Source of the DNA: Amoebophrya sp. AT5.2
Taxonomy: Eukaryota; Sar; Dinophyceae; Syndiniales; Amoebophryaceae
DNA: 17,978 nt
Assembly: GCA_005223375.1 (NCBI GenBank)
Contig: RXOD01004819.1
Span: 1-17,978, forward strand
Direction of reading: 5' to 3'
Numbering within the stretch: position 1 is the first letter of the stretch; each line of letters opens with the position of its first letter. A program made the translations under genes and the position numbers. Positions 1-8,200 of the stretch are shown here, piece by piece. The notes under the pieces were generated by a model, which worked only from the letters and a program-made list of their open reading frames with translations, did no database searches and was not told where the DNA came from.

Positions 1-27
1 TCCGCCACTAAAGGAGACCCATCGCGA

Positions 28-68
28 AGTACTTACCAGTTCCCCACTTACCAGCTGGTCTCTTCATA
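28..68 (-). repeat. Copy A of a donor-containing terminal repeat
   Basis: Read on the minus strand this segment runs from TATGAA through a GTAAGT motif to AAGTACT. It matches 2862-2902 (minus strand) at roughly 35 of 40 aligned positions, with one 3-base gap. It also resembles 2413-2449 on the plus strand. It straddles the end of the open frame of the first gene and the presumed intron start, so part of the repeat would lie in the exon and part in the intron. Its partner end would lie left of the window. The match is seen directly; calling it one end of an introner-like insertion is inference. Confidence 0.55.
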
Positions 69-374
69 GTACCCCCTTCCGCGCTCTTCCGCCGCCCTAC
101 GCTCGATCGTCTCCGGGGACAGACCTCCCAGCTTCTGCAGCGCGAGATTGCGCGCCCTCCGCTCACGGGCGGCCTGCTGCTCGATCCCATACTCCACCGT
201 CTCCTGAATCCACGCCGGCACGTCGCGCTTCTGCGCTTCCTTCAGCAGCGTGCCCTTATCTTTGGCCTCGACCTCTTGAAAAAGCTGCCAGTACTTCTCG
301 TCATCGAGGCTGCGAACCCACGGACCGATGGCCGGGGTCGGCTTCGGCTTCGCGAACAAACTCCAAGAACTCAT
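52..374 (-). CDS. First exon of a small charged hypothetical protein (partial)
   Basis: I do not recognise this protein. An ATG at 374, with a purine at -3, opens a frame coding for about 107 residues. It is rich in Glu, Lys, Arg and Gln and looks helical, for example EAQKRDVPAWIQETVEYGIE followed by an AARERRARN stretch. It starts MSSWSLFAKPKPTP and shows no clear signal peptide or membrane segment. The frame closes at a TAA (48-50) lying inside GTAAGTGGGG, a good 5' splice donor, so I read the end as an exon boundary at 52/51 with the intron and later exons beyond the window. The alternative is a complete 108-residue protein ending EETSW. Short charged N-termini like this occur in small organelle or ribosome-associated proteins, but no motif proves that. 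The donor sits in a repeat shared with the gene to the right. Confidence 0.55.
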
Positions 375-1861
375 CTCTCAGCTACAATTTGAATTTCAAT
401 TGTTGCCAGCGGATGCGAAGGTGGACAGCACGATGCCGCCGGCGGAGCACTGCCGCGGGCACTGTGCTGGGTGCCCGATCGTCCTCACCGTGGCCGAGGA
501 CTGTCATACCTTCTTACTCCGACACCTGCCAGCGCGATGTTGAAGCGCAGGTGGTGGCGACGCTGCTGAGTAATGCCGATCCCGATACCCACTGCACAGG
601 CGGCGTGGTGCTGGAGCTGGTGCTTTTTTGCTTGTGCTTACCACCTCCCCTCGCGTCGGTCGAGGTCGTAGCTTTCTATCTGCATCTCCTCTTACTTGAT
701 TTTGGCAGCGAGGCGATCGCTTGTGCAGAAACCATGATACCACGACGCGTGCATTGTTCACACTCACGTTCTTTCTTTGATGGTGATGTACTTTACTTGG
801 ATCACAATAAATCGATCCTCGGGAGGACGCAGCTTTATTTATTGAAAAAAAAAACGCGACGAGCGCAGCCGCAGCACTCAAATTCTCGATGAAGGTTCTA
901 AGAGATTGATGTAAGAAAGTACAACTCAAGTCGCGATGCTGCATGGTCGAGCAAGAATTAATTTTAATATCAGTTCTTGTAACAAACCAAAATATAGGTT
1001 TAGCGTGGAGGTGGAGGAAAGATTCCAATGATACATACATACGGATAGGGATACCCTTGAAGATGTACTCCAACCCCGAACCCGATCACATTCAACCCTC
1101 CTGATTGTGGCCCTGGGGGATAATAGAAGCCCATGAATAAATAAATTGGACACAAAGGACGCAGCACGACGCAAATTAAGACTGAGACAGGACGAGGTTT
1201 GGCCAACTGTACATGACGATATGCTCCAGATGAGTTGTACTCGTTCTTCCAGGAGTTCCACCTCCAAAAAAAAAAATATAAAGAGCACAAAGACCACCAA
1301 GGACGGAGATCCGGGGCGACCGCAGTGCCCTCTGTAAAACTCGTCGGCGTTCATCGCGCTTCATCGCGTACGCTCAGTACACCGCCGGTGTAGTTCTATT
1401 GATACACACTGGTTCTGCTGGAGGCAAAAGCCTGCGACTCGGAGTTGGACTGTTCCCTAGTCCGATGAGTCCGTCGCTGCCGCTTGCAGAGAAAGCGATT
1501 TAAGTATACCGACCAGATCGATGCAGATTTCTGATGATTTTAATCTTGCGGCGGTATACGCCTATGATTGTCCCTGATTTCTTTTTCTTCCTCCATTGCG
1601 TGCGAGTTGTTGGATAGTCAGAGGCATAGCAGGTCTTTCCTGTGCCTTTTCTACTGGTTCACTTTTCATCCCCTATTCTATTAAATTGTTATTGTTTTGT
1701 TCTCCTAAAGCGCCAGTGCTGGTGGTCGAAGTCGTCGACGGGAACTCGATCTCGAATTGCTCCACCTGCTCCATTTGTCGGCTATTATTATTATTTTTTC
1801 TTCCTTATGATCGCAGCGCGCCATCGCCAGTCCGCGTCGACGAAGGTCGCCGCTTTCTTTG
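375..1861. other. Intergenic spacer, mostly non-coding
   Basis: This spacer lies between the start of the small minus-strand gene and the 3' end of the next gene. It is patchy in composition, with AT-rich stretches around 770-1300 and 1590-1800. It holds homopolymer A runs at 845-854 and about 1266-1276, and a 10-base direct repeat (TTCATCGCG units) near 1350-1368. A 15-base palindrome, TACACCGCCGGTGTA, lies at 1378-1392, and a hairpin-rich patch at 1430-1560. Several frames of 60-190 codons are open on both strands, but they overlap each other, mostly start at TTG/GTG/CTG and show no protein-like signature. It presumably contains the 3' UTR of the right-hand gene and the promoter of the left-hand one; no core promoter motif is recognisable. 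Confidence 0.5.
1436..1559. repeat. Cluster of small inverted repeats (possible structured RNA)
   Basis: Three hairpins sit side by side. GACTC and GGAC (1436-1450) pair with GTCC and GAGTC (1460-1471). CTGC pairs with GCAG around 1477-1489. GTATACCG (1504-1511) pairs perfectly with CGGTATAC (1552-1559) across a 40-base loop. The last loop contains CTGATGA, which resembles a snoRNA C box, and a CTGA follows at about 1570. No complete snoRNA, ribozyme or snRNA architecture can be assembled, so only the inverted repeats are claimed. Confidence 0.35.
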
Positions 1862-2089
1862 ATGTCTTTGGCACGTGTCGAAGTTCCGCAGCCGCTTCGG
1901 ATCTCTTCAGACCTTTGCTTCGCCCGTCAAACCTCCCATAGCAGTCCCGGAGAACAACAACGAGGAGGGTCGCATCACATTGGCCACCGGCGAATCAGCC
2001 ACTGCTCGGGCTCATCGCGCGGCGCGTTCTGCTCGCCTTGTGCATTCCAATGCAGCGCCAGGCGCGGTCGGTGGGTGGTCGTGAAGCCT

Positions 2090-2388
2090 CTACTTCATGT
2101 CATTGCCGGCGCAGCCGCCGTAGCTTCCTTGTTGCAAGAACCAACTCGATTCTTCAACGCGTTGCAACTTGCCACGACCCTCACGTCCGAGCGATTTTGT
2201 CATCACCTGCGAGTCGCTCACGTAAACACCGGAATTCGGGGCATCTCCACCTTCTGCGACGTCGAGGCGCTTTTCGACTTGAGGCGCTCCTTGTACGAGG
2301 ATGCAGATCAGTCCGCGATCCCGCAGCCTCGGTCTTCGTTGCAGTCTGGTAGGCACGCTGGGTGCTTTCTGTGCGGCGGCACGGTGCA
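2090..2388 (-). CDS. Possible 3' exon of the secreted-protein gene
   Basis: The gene at 2875-7665 may splice from a GTAAGT donor at 2882 to the TTTCTTGCAG acceptor ending at 2389. The reading frame would then continue in phase (GGC T + TG CAC) for about 99 residues and end at TAG (2090-2092). The extension begins HRAAAQKAP, is basic at first and contains VEKRLDVAEGGDAPNSG; it has no recognised domain. Against this, other frames over the same bases are also open, including a 191-codon ATG frame on the plus strand (1862-2437), and a nearer AG (GGGCCAG) would give a different frame. Only a transcript would settle it, so the exon is a candidate only. Confidence 0.28.
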
Positions 2389-2882
2389 CTGCAAGAAACT
2401 GGCCCACGCCAATATGGTAGGGCCAGGTGGTAAGTAGGCAATGGCAAGTCGTAAGTGATTTTCGCGGGAGGCTCTTCGGGGGCCCCTATGGGGAACCCAA
2501 GGAGAGCAGGTCTGCAACAGCAACGCGGGCGGTTTCTCGCGGTCGGCAAGGCTGTCACCCCTGCCCCCTCCCCATAGCTGGCAACCAAGCGCCACCCTGA
2601 CCGTCCACGTCTTTTGTTCTGCTTTTAGGTTCGATCACCATTCTACTAGGTACGTAGTCAGTGGCTTCCCCCTAGCAGTAGCACTTTCCGATGATCTCTC
2701 TGCCCTCCCATGGCTCATCGCTCTCCCGTAGACGCCACCCCCTACCTCCCACATTGGGGCATCTCTGAAACCATCCGGCGCTTGCGCCTTGACGCACTCG
2801 CCACCGAGGGCAATCCGCTAATGCTAAACAAGTGGTAGTGGGGACCCACTGCCTAGTTAGTACTTGCCAGTTCCCTACTTAC
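2389..2882 (-). other. Candidate intron with introner-like features
   Basis: On the minus strand the segment starts GTAAGTAGGG and ends TTTCTTGCAG, giving a 494-base GT-AG intron that would keep the upstream frame open. Its first part lies in one arm of an inverted repeat, while the matching arm sits about 40 bases before the acceptor. Read on the plus strand, the two arms themselves supply GTAAGT (from 2430) and TACTTACAG (ending 2884), so the insertion carries usable splice signals in either orientation. If it is not spliced, the upstream gene simply ends at TAG 2875-2877 inside the repeat. Confidence 0.35.
2413..2449 (+). repeat. Left terminal inverted repeat (copy C)
   Basis: This arm reads TATG, GGGCCAGGTGGTAAGTAGGC, then AATGGCAAGT on the plus strand. 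It is followed by a second GTAAGT at 2451-2456. It mirrors 2862-2902. Confidence 0.5.
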
Positions 2883-2902
2883 AGCCACCTGGTCCGTTCA
2901 TA
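2862..2902 (-). repeat. Right terminal inverted repeat (copy B)
   Basis: Read on the minus strand, this arm carries TATGAACGGACCAGGTGG, then CTGTAAGTAGGGAACTGG, then CAAGT. It overlaps the last codons and stop codon of the secreted-protein gene, so the final residues MNGPGGCK are encoded by repeat sequence. Copy A at 28-68 is its closest relative in the window. Confidence 0.55.
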
Positions 2903-5900
2903 GTCATCATCGAGTACCCCGGGAGGTACCACGCCGCTACGTCGAGCCAGCGCTCCACACGCACGTGCACCGGCTCGCCGTACAGATTTCCCGCCAACCG
3001 GTAGCGGGGGTTCGTGGTCGACCCGGTCTCGTAGTAGGGCTCGTTCAACCGCACCTGGAGATCCACGGGCACGCCAATTGCGCTGCCCATCTTACGAATG
3101 TGGATGTACTGGTTCCCCATGTTCGCGAGGTATCCTAGACCGAACCAGTGCCGCACGTGCCGCACGAAGAACGAATACAGGAACCCGAGCCGCTCCCCGC
3201 GAATCTTCGAGACGAGCTGCTTGCTCTTCTTCTCGTCCTGCGAATGTTGCTTCGCGAATCTTGCTTCTTCTTCGGCGTCGGTACCGTCTTCATCGAACCT
3301 CCGGTCCAGGACCACGCTGCGCAGGTTTTCGCTTTCGTCCGTCTTCGTGGCGGCCGCATTGCGTCGATTACGAATTGTGCCCGCTTTCGTCACGTTCAGC
3401 GTGAGGGAGTCTTCTTCCATCTCCGGGCTGGAAATGGCTTGAAACTCCACGTACTTCGTGCGCAGTTTTTCGCGCGATTTGGTGAACGTCTGCGGGTGGT
3501 CGTGCACGTCCGAGTTTTTTAGCTCCGTTTTCCACCGCACGACGCTGGTGAGCACCAGATCGATGTCGTCCTCCCACTCCGACGGCGCGTCTCTCCGGCG
3601 CATCACCTCCATCAGCGTCATCTTGTACGGAACCACGATGTTCTGAATCTCCACCGCGGCGTTCTCGAACGACAGCCCGCGCCACCAGCGCGAGACGAAT
3701 TGGTACGTGCCGACCAGCTCTTTCCGCACGGAGGGCAGGTTGGCGAGGCCGCGGTACTTGAGGAACGACCACTCCGACTCGCGACTGCCCCCGATGCCGG
3801 TAGTGCGCATCACCTCATCGAACAGCATCGAGGCGTAGTTGATATACGCCATGCCCATGTGCTGCGCTTCGTAAAACAGAAACTGCTCCGCGTCCTGCTG
3901 CAACCGGTGGAATTCCGCGGGGGCCGGCGGAAAAAAAGCTCCTGGCGAAGACTTTTGGCCACCGTCATCTTGGTCGATGCCGAACCGGATGTGCGAGTTT
4001 GCGCTCTCAGAGCGCAGCTTGAGCAGGTCGCCAGCACTCTCGAGAGCCTCGTCCTTGTTGAAGCCCGTGAGGACCTGCACGCCCACTCGCGTGCGCCGCT
4101 GCGGCACGCCATTCACCGTGGTCATCGTGATAAGGTTGTCGTTGATGACAACGCCCCGCGCTTCATCCGCATCATCCCCGGACTCGCCGGCGGCTGACAC
4201 AGCGGACGTAGCAGTCGTCGTTACGTTTTTTCGTCTCCTCCAAAACTCCTTTGGATGCCAGAGAATCACATCTTCGGGGCTGATCGGGTGACGCGGAGCT
4301 CCGCTCACGGGCGGGAAAATGCGCGCGGAAACTGCTTTGAGCACCTTGGGTAGCTCCTTGTTAAACACCCGAGATATGATTGGAACGTTTGGCAGCGCGA
4401 AGTCGCATAAAGGGTCGCTGCGGAATGCGAACGAGTCTTGTTGGTCTTGTTTTTGTTCTCCGGACAAGCTTGCGTCGACTGTGCGCAGCGAATCGAGGGC
4501 CAAGTGGCTGGCACAAGGATTGCCGTTTATCTGCTTCTGCACGTCGGACGATGTTGAATACTTCGCCTTGCCGTCGTAGGTGTACCAGACCGGTTTCTGC
4601 GTCCGACCCGCTTCAAAGTTTTCTGTACCTTGAAGATTCGCGTCGCCTCCGCCTGGGCCTGGTCCTTGTGCCCCAGTGGCCGCCTCCCTCTTTGATTCTA
4701 ATGCGGATTCGATGGCTTTCTTCTCGGATATTTTCATGAGAGCCCCATCCGGACTCAGAAACAGCTTACCGCTCCTGTCGAAAGTGTGCGCGTCCTCGCG
4801 AAAGCCTTGTTTGTGCTCGTACACGATACACGCAAAGTAACTTCGGAGCATAGCACGGTCAAGATGGTGATGGTCGTCGTCACCATTTGTCGGCGCTCCG
4901 GTTTCAGGAATTTCCCCTGGTAGGCGTGAAATCCCGGTGTAGAACACCATCAAGCATCTCCCCAATCCTCGGGAGAAACGGGACAACGCAATGGCGCCCC
5001 AATTAGGATTCTTCGACAGAGCAGGCATCGTCGTTGTTGACTCCAGTGTTCTACTTTCATCGTTCGGTAACGGTGGAAGATGAGCAGCGTCGACGGGGTT
5101 TAAGGTCTCCTCCCGCACCTTCATGGCGGAGGCCCCCGCGGCCGCGCCGCTGGAGGATAGCGCGACTTCCAATGTATCGATACCGTACTTGATCGCGAGG
5201 CGCGCACTCACTCCACCAACAAGACAAGTTCCTCCCGCGTCCTCCCGCGTAGAGCCTAGACCCGACAGCAGAACTTGCAGGTAGTCCGCCTCCACCACGC
5301 AGGCACCGGCGTGGCCGAATTCCGGAAGCGGCAGGCGGTACTCCGCAAAGGGCAGTATCTCCGTGACGTTCTGCTCGAGCAACTCGTAAGCGCGCTGCGG
5401 GGGCAACGGATTGTAGTAGGTGAGAACCTGGTGCTGTTGGAGCAGCTGACGGTCGTCGTGCTGCCGACGGAGATGGCCCATCTCCATGCCTTCCCCAAGA
5501 CTCGACGCGCCACTGAGGTACAAATCGAGTTCCACGAGAAACTCGGCACCGGCCAAGTCACCAGCAGTCGGCGTTTTCTGGTCAGCAGCCGTAGCTGACT
5601 GAACAGCAAGCGCAGCGACGTAGTATGCAGCATCGTTTGAGTACAGTTGCTTCGCAACAGCCTCGAAGTACCCCGGGACGCCGCTGCAGTAAAGAGTGGC
5701 GCTCTTCTCGTTGTCCTGCTCCCGTCCCATCTCGGGTAGGCTCGTGAGCGCGAGGAAGGCTTCTTTGCAGGTCGCACGGACAGAATCTGCTTCTGGACCT
5801 GGTTCTGGTCGTGCGCGCCGCGCTCCATCAGCCGTTCCCGTTACTGTTGTTCTTTCGAACGACTTCCGCAAGAAGTCTGCAAAAGTCGAGGCCATCATGA

Positions 5901-7665
5901 CGCGCGTGCCGCTTGTTGTGCCGCTTTGGAGCCACTGCGCACCGAGGCCGAGACGTCTTGGCGGAGTGTGCTCGCCAGGGGGACCGTACTCGAGCTGCCA
6001 GTCTTTCAGGCGAAGTTTTCGGGTCGACCAATCCATCGATGACGCATCCATGCGACATACTCCTGACGCAGCCGGTAAAAGCTGGTACTGGAGGCTCTCC
6101 GTGGGGTCCTCTGAGGTCTTGTCTCGTTGGCGGAGCCGCGATGGAAACAAATCATCAAGAGCGCCCGAAGAGCCCTGCACTGCGACTTGTCGCTCCCGGC
6201 CGAACTCGGCGACGAAGTCCCTCACCAGCGGTGCAATAACGCTTTTTGAGGGAATCTGCTCGAGAAACGGGCTCAGAAAAAGCACCACGCGCTCGTTATG
6301 TGGGGGGCGTGTCGCAGTCTCGCCGTGGTCGGCTCCAATTTCGGTTTCGCCGATGGAAGTAGCAGGAGGTGGGTCAGAAACTAGGGAGATCGTGCGTTCT
6401 ATTGCGCGCTGAAAAATGGAAATGCTTTCTTCTGAAGCGCCAGACGACTGATAACCGCCGCGCGACCCGTCGAAGATGCTGTGCGTCTCGACGATAAACC
6501 TGCCATCGTGCTCCAGCGTCTCTGCCAGCGTCATCAATTCACCAGCTAGGGCTGGGGTTTTCATTCGTTGCAGGGACAGAGCGATGATTTCAATCTTTCC
6601 TTCGTGCTGCTCTTTCTCACCCTGCTGCGCCGTGATTGAAGAAGAAAAAGATGCTCTTGACGATGAAGTCGCGCTTCCATCAAGTTGCACTCGCAAGTCT
6701 TCCAGACTCTGCAACACGATGTCCCCTTCCTCGGTAGCGATATCAGCTCCCTGCAACCGTATACAGAGCTGTAACACCTTAGCCAGAATCCCCACCTCGG
6801 ATCGTGCACTCCTCCACGCCGAGGATGGCGATGGCCACCGCGACGCGGCCCCCGCCAAGAGAAAACGCCCAAGTTCCTCGAGCACGTCCGCTGCCGGCGT
6901 GAACACCTGCGCTTGGAATTGCTCCCACGGCGCCAACGGTTCGAGCTCCCCGATTGCCGCAGCGGGCGCGAATCTCTCCGTAAACGCCAACAACGAAAAG
7001 AAGCGCGCCGCCCTCGCGAGCCGGTCTCTCAGGGTTTGGAGCAGAGAGTCGCGGCCGCTTCCTTCGGATGCCGATGCGGTTGCATCTACCGCCTCAGAAT
7101 CCGAATCGTCAAGCCGCAGGTCAAACGCGTCAGCCAAAAACGCGCCTGCATCCCACGCGCCACTCCCACTCGTCCCCGTCGCCTTCGGTGGCGGTACCGC
7201 GCCACCTGCTCCTCCCGCGGATGACGTGGAGGACGAAGATGTGGTGGAAAAAATCAAAGATGGACAAGATGCAGCCGCGGGACCACTGTTGAAACTGCCA
7301 CACCACGATCCCGGTCCGAAGATAAAGCGAAACAGCCGGAGTTCTTCCGCGAATTCTTGGTGGAACTTGCCGGCCACCAGATGCCGCTGCGCCGCATGAA
7401 CGTAAAGAATGCTGCGGGCACGAAATTGCGTACTTGGGTCCTTGGCCCGCGCGGCGGCGGCGAAAAACTTTGAATTGCGGTACTGCTCGATGTCCAGGAT
7501 GCGCAGCAGATCCGCGTACCCGGCCGAAAACTCGCGGTCCAGTCGCGGGATTGATGAACTGAAGGGCGGCTTCTGCTGCGGGCGGGGGTGCGCGTGAGGT
7601 TGCGGTAACATATCAACGACAAAAAGTGCAACGAGGACCAGCGCCGATCCTAGCGACGACCGCAT
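2875..7665 (-). CDS. Large secreted or endomembrane protein of unknown family
   Basis: The first in-frame ATG after the upstream TGA is at 7665, with A at -3; in-frame codons before it contain no ATG. It gives 1596 residues. Residues 1-25 form a typical signal peptide: MRSS, then a hydrophobic core LGSALVLVALFVV, then PQPHAHP. No later transmembrane helix is obvious, so the protein is probably secreted or lumenal. Low-complexity Ser/Gly/Ala tracts occur near 135-205 and 330-345, and an acidic/basic linker near 1430-1485. Possible N-glycosylation sites are NVT at about 766, 1147 and 1424. The C-terminal part (about 1255-1380 and 1485-1590) is the most globular-looking, with many Trp, Tyr and Phe, for example FVSRWWRGLSF and HWFGLGYLANMGNQYIHIRK. 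I recognise no catalytic motif. The last residues (GPGGCK) and the TAG stop fall inside a repeat containing GTAAGT, so the real protein may continue through a splice at 2882. Confidence 0.8.
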   Translation of the reverse strand: MRSSLGSALVLVALFVVDMLPQPHAHPRPQQKPPFSSSIPRLDREFSAGYADLLRILDIEQYRNSKFFAAAARAKDPSTQFRARSILYVHAAQRHLVAGKFHQEFAEELRLFRFIFGPGSWCGSFNSGPAAASCPSLIFSTTSSSSTSSAGGAGGAVPPPKATGTSGSGAWDAGAFLADAFDLRLDDSDSEAVDATASASEGSGRDSLLQTLRDRLARAARFFSLLAFTERFAPAAAIGELEPLAPWEQFQAQVFTPAADVLEELGRFLLAGAASRWPSPSSAWRSARSEVGILAKVLQLCIRLQGADIATEEGDIVLQSLEDLRVQLDGSATSSSRASFSSSITAQQGEKEQHEGKIEIIALSLQRMKTPALAGELMTLAETLEHDGRFIVETHSIFDGSRGGYQSSGASEESISIFQRAIERTISLVSDPPPATSIGETEIGADHGETATRPPHNERVVLFLSPFLEQIPSKSVIAPLVRDFVAEFGRERQVAVQGSSGALDDLFPSRLRQRDKTSEDPTESLQYQLLPAASGVCRMDASSMDWSTRKLRLKDWQLEYGPPGEHTPPRRLGLGAQWLQSGTTSGTRVMMASTFADFLRKSFERTTVTGTADGARRARPEPGPEADSVRATCKEAFLALTSLPEMGREQDNEKSATLYCSGVPGYFEAVAKQLYSNDAAYYVAALAVQSATAADQKTPTAGDLAGAEFLVELDLYLSGASSLGEGMEMGHLRRQHDDRQLLQQHQVLTYYNPLPPQRAYELLEQNVTEILPFAEYRLPLPEFGHAGACVVEADYLQVLLSGLGSTREDAGGTCLVGGVSARLAIKYGIDTLEVALSSSGAAAGASAMKVREETLNPVDAAHLPPLPNDESRTLESTTTMPALSKNPNWGAIALSRFSRGLGRCLMVFYTGISRLPGEIPETGAPTNGDDDHHHLDRAMLRSYFACIVYEHKQGFREDAHTFDRSGKLFLSPDGALMKISEKKAIESALESKREAATGAQGPGPGGGDANLQGTENFEAGRTQKPVWYTYDGKAKYSTSSDVQKQINGNPCASHLALDSLRTVDASLSGEQKQDQQDSFAFRSDPLCDFALPNVPIISRVFNKELPKVLKAVSARIFPPVSGAPRHPISPEDVILWHPKEFWRRRKNVTTTATSAVSAAGESGDDADEARGVVINDNLITMTTVNGVPQRRTRVGVQVLTGFNKDEALESAGDLLKLRSESANSHIRFGIDQDDGGQKSSPGAFFPPAPAEFHRLQQDAEQFLFYEAQHMGMAYINYASMLFDEVMRTTGIGGSRESEWSFLKYRGLANLPSVRKELVGTYQFVSRWWRGLSFENAAVEIQNIVVPYKMTLMEVMRRRDAPSEWEDDIDLVLTSVVRWKTELKNSDVHDHPQTFTKSREKLRTKYVEFQAISSPEMEEDSLTLNVTKAGTIRNRRNAAATKTDESENLRSVVLDRRFDEDGTDAEEEARFAKQHSQDEKKSKQLVSKIRGERLGFLYSFFVRHVRHWFGLGYLANMGNQYIHIRKMGSAIGVPVDLQVRLNEPYYETGSTTNPRYRLAGNLYGEPVHVRVERWLDVAAWYLPGYSMMTMNGPGGCK

Positions 7666-8200
7666 CGTATTTCCTTCTTCGAGATTGTGGGGCCGAGGTG
7701 GCAAGAAGCGCGCACTTCCTTTGAAAGTGTTCAAACCTCAAACATCAAAATCAGATCATTTCGCTCATATTTCATAGCATACTTTTTCGGTTATAGTAAA
7801 GTTGGCCGCCAAGCCTACCACGATGATCACGAGACCAAAGGCTTCTAGACTAGAGAGCAGATCCGATGAAGATGATCTTGGCAACCTCGATGGCGTGCTT
7901 TGGACGCCTCCAATCCTGAACCCGATAATTGCTCCTTTCGTTCCTATTGTAGACCGACGACGGGCAGCGATGTAAGCCTTCTTCACCACCACCGCCGCCG
8001 TAATGAACAAGGAAGAAGAACAAGATAAGTAGACGCGCTGCGGTACACGTACATCATCCAAGAGCACGACCACGAGAATGAATAAACCTTAATGACGCGA
8101 CTTTTCACGATTCTCAGGCGTTGTCCTTGTACTCATCGCGATCACAATGATGATGCGCCTGGTTTCGCTCAGGACAAGCAGCAGGTCTCTGTCTTGGTCT
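7666..8200. other. Spacer between two head-to-tail genes
   Basis: This 535-base spacer should hold the 3' UTR of the solenoid gene and the promoter and 5' UTR of the secreted-protein gene. A 102-codon minus frame (7765-8073) with a hydrophobic end (LVIIVVGLAANF) is open but has no ATG before its upstream stop, so it is not called. No TATA box or AATAAA is evident on the minus strand. A tract of T and pyrimidines lies around 7779-7790. Confidence 0.5.

Larger units (their letters stand above)
2413..2902. mobile_element. Non-autonomous element with terminal inverted repeats, introner-like
   Basis: The ends, 2413-2449 (plus) and 2862-2902 (minus), match at about 32 of 37 aligned bases, with 3- and 1-base gaps. 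Both read TATG, then CCAGGTGG, then TAAGTAGG, then TGGCAAGT inward. The roughly 410-base interior has no plausible transposase and no shared coding frame, as in MITE-like elements. Both arms contain a GTAAGT-type donor, the hallmark of introner elements that arrive as ready-made introns. A third related end lies at 28-68 at the exon end of a different gene, so this is a family and not a chance match. No clean target-site duplication is visible: GGACC and GGCCC flank the arms imperfectly. Mobility is inferred. Confidence 0.45.

Noticed and set aside
504..1073. 189-codon minus frame in the left spacer
   Set aside because: It overlaps other open frames of similar length, spans strong composition shifts and homopolymers, and reads as unstructured sequence; no splice or start evidence.
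1000..1290. Minus frame with a Gly/Pro/Tyr-rich end (GFYYPPGPQSGG)
   Set aside because: It begins at TTG after a T-rich run and overlaps another open frame. A pyrimidine-CAG precedes part of it, but nothing connects it to a gene.
1456..1496. Possible hammerhead ribozyme (CCGATGAGTCCGTC followed by GAAA)
   Set aside because: The core should read CTGANGA but has C at the second position. No proper stem II joins it directly to GAAA, and the flanking stems do not close.
2626..2642. GGTTCGATCACC as a tRNA T-loop
   Set aside because: The flanking bases do not form a 5-bp T stem, and no anticodon or D arm can be built upstream on either strand.
5231..5250. Tandem CCTCCCGCGT pair
   Set aside because: It is a two-unit repeat in coding sequence encoding TREDAGG; too short to be a meaningful repeat feature.
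6476..7399. 307-codon plus-strand frame
   Set aside because: It is antisense to the signal-peptide gene, whose frame is far longer and has a signal peptide. The plus frame is a composition-driven shadow.
2875..7665. Idea that the secreted protein is a metallopeptidase (M13 or similar)
   Set aside because: No HExxH or ExxxD motif, nor any other catalytic signature, was found.
7666..7734. N-terminal extension of the secreted protein starting at TTG 7734
   Set aside because: Eukaryotic initiation at TTG is unlikely, and the ATG at 7665 places a signal peptide exactly at the N-terminus.
7765..8073. 102-codon minus frame with a hydrophobic C-terminal segment
   Set aside because: There is no ATG between the upstream stop and the frame. 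It starts only at GTG and sits in the spacer expected to be UTR or promoter, with no splice signal clearly linking it to the upstream gene.
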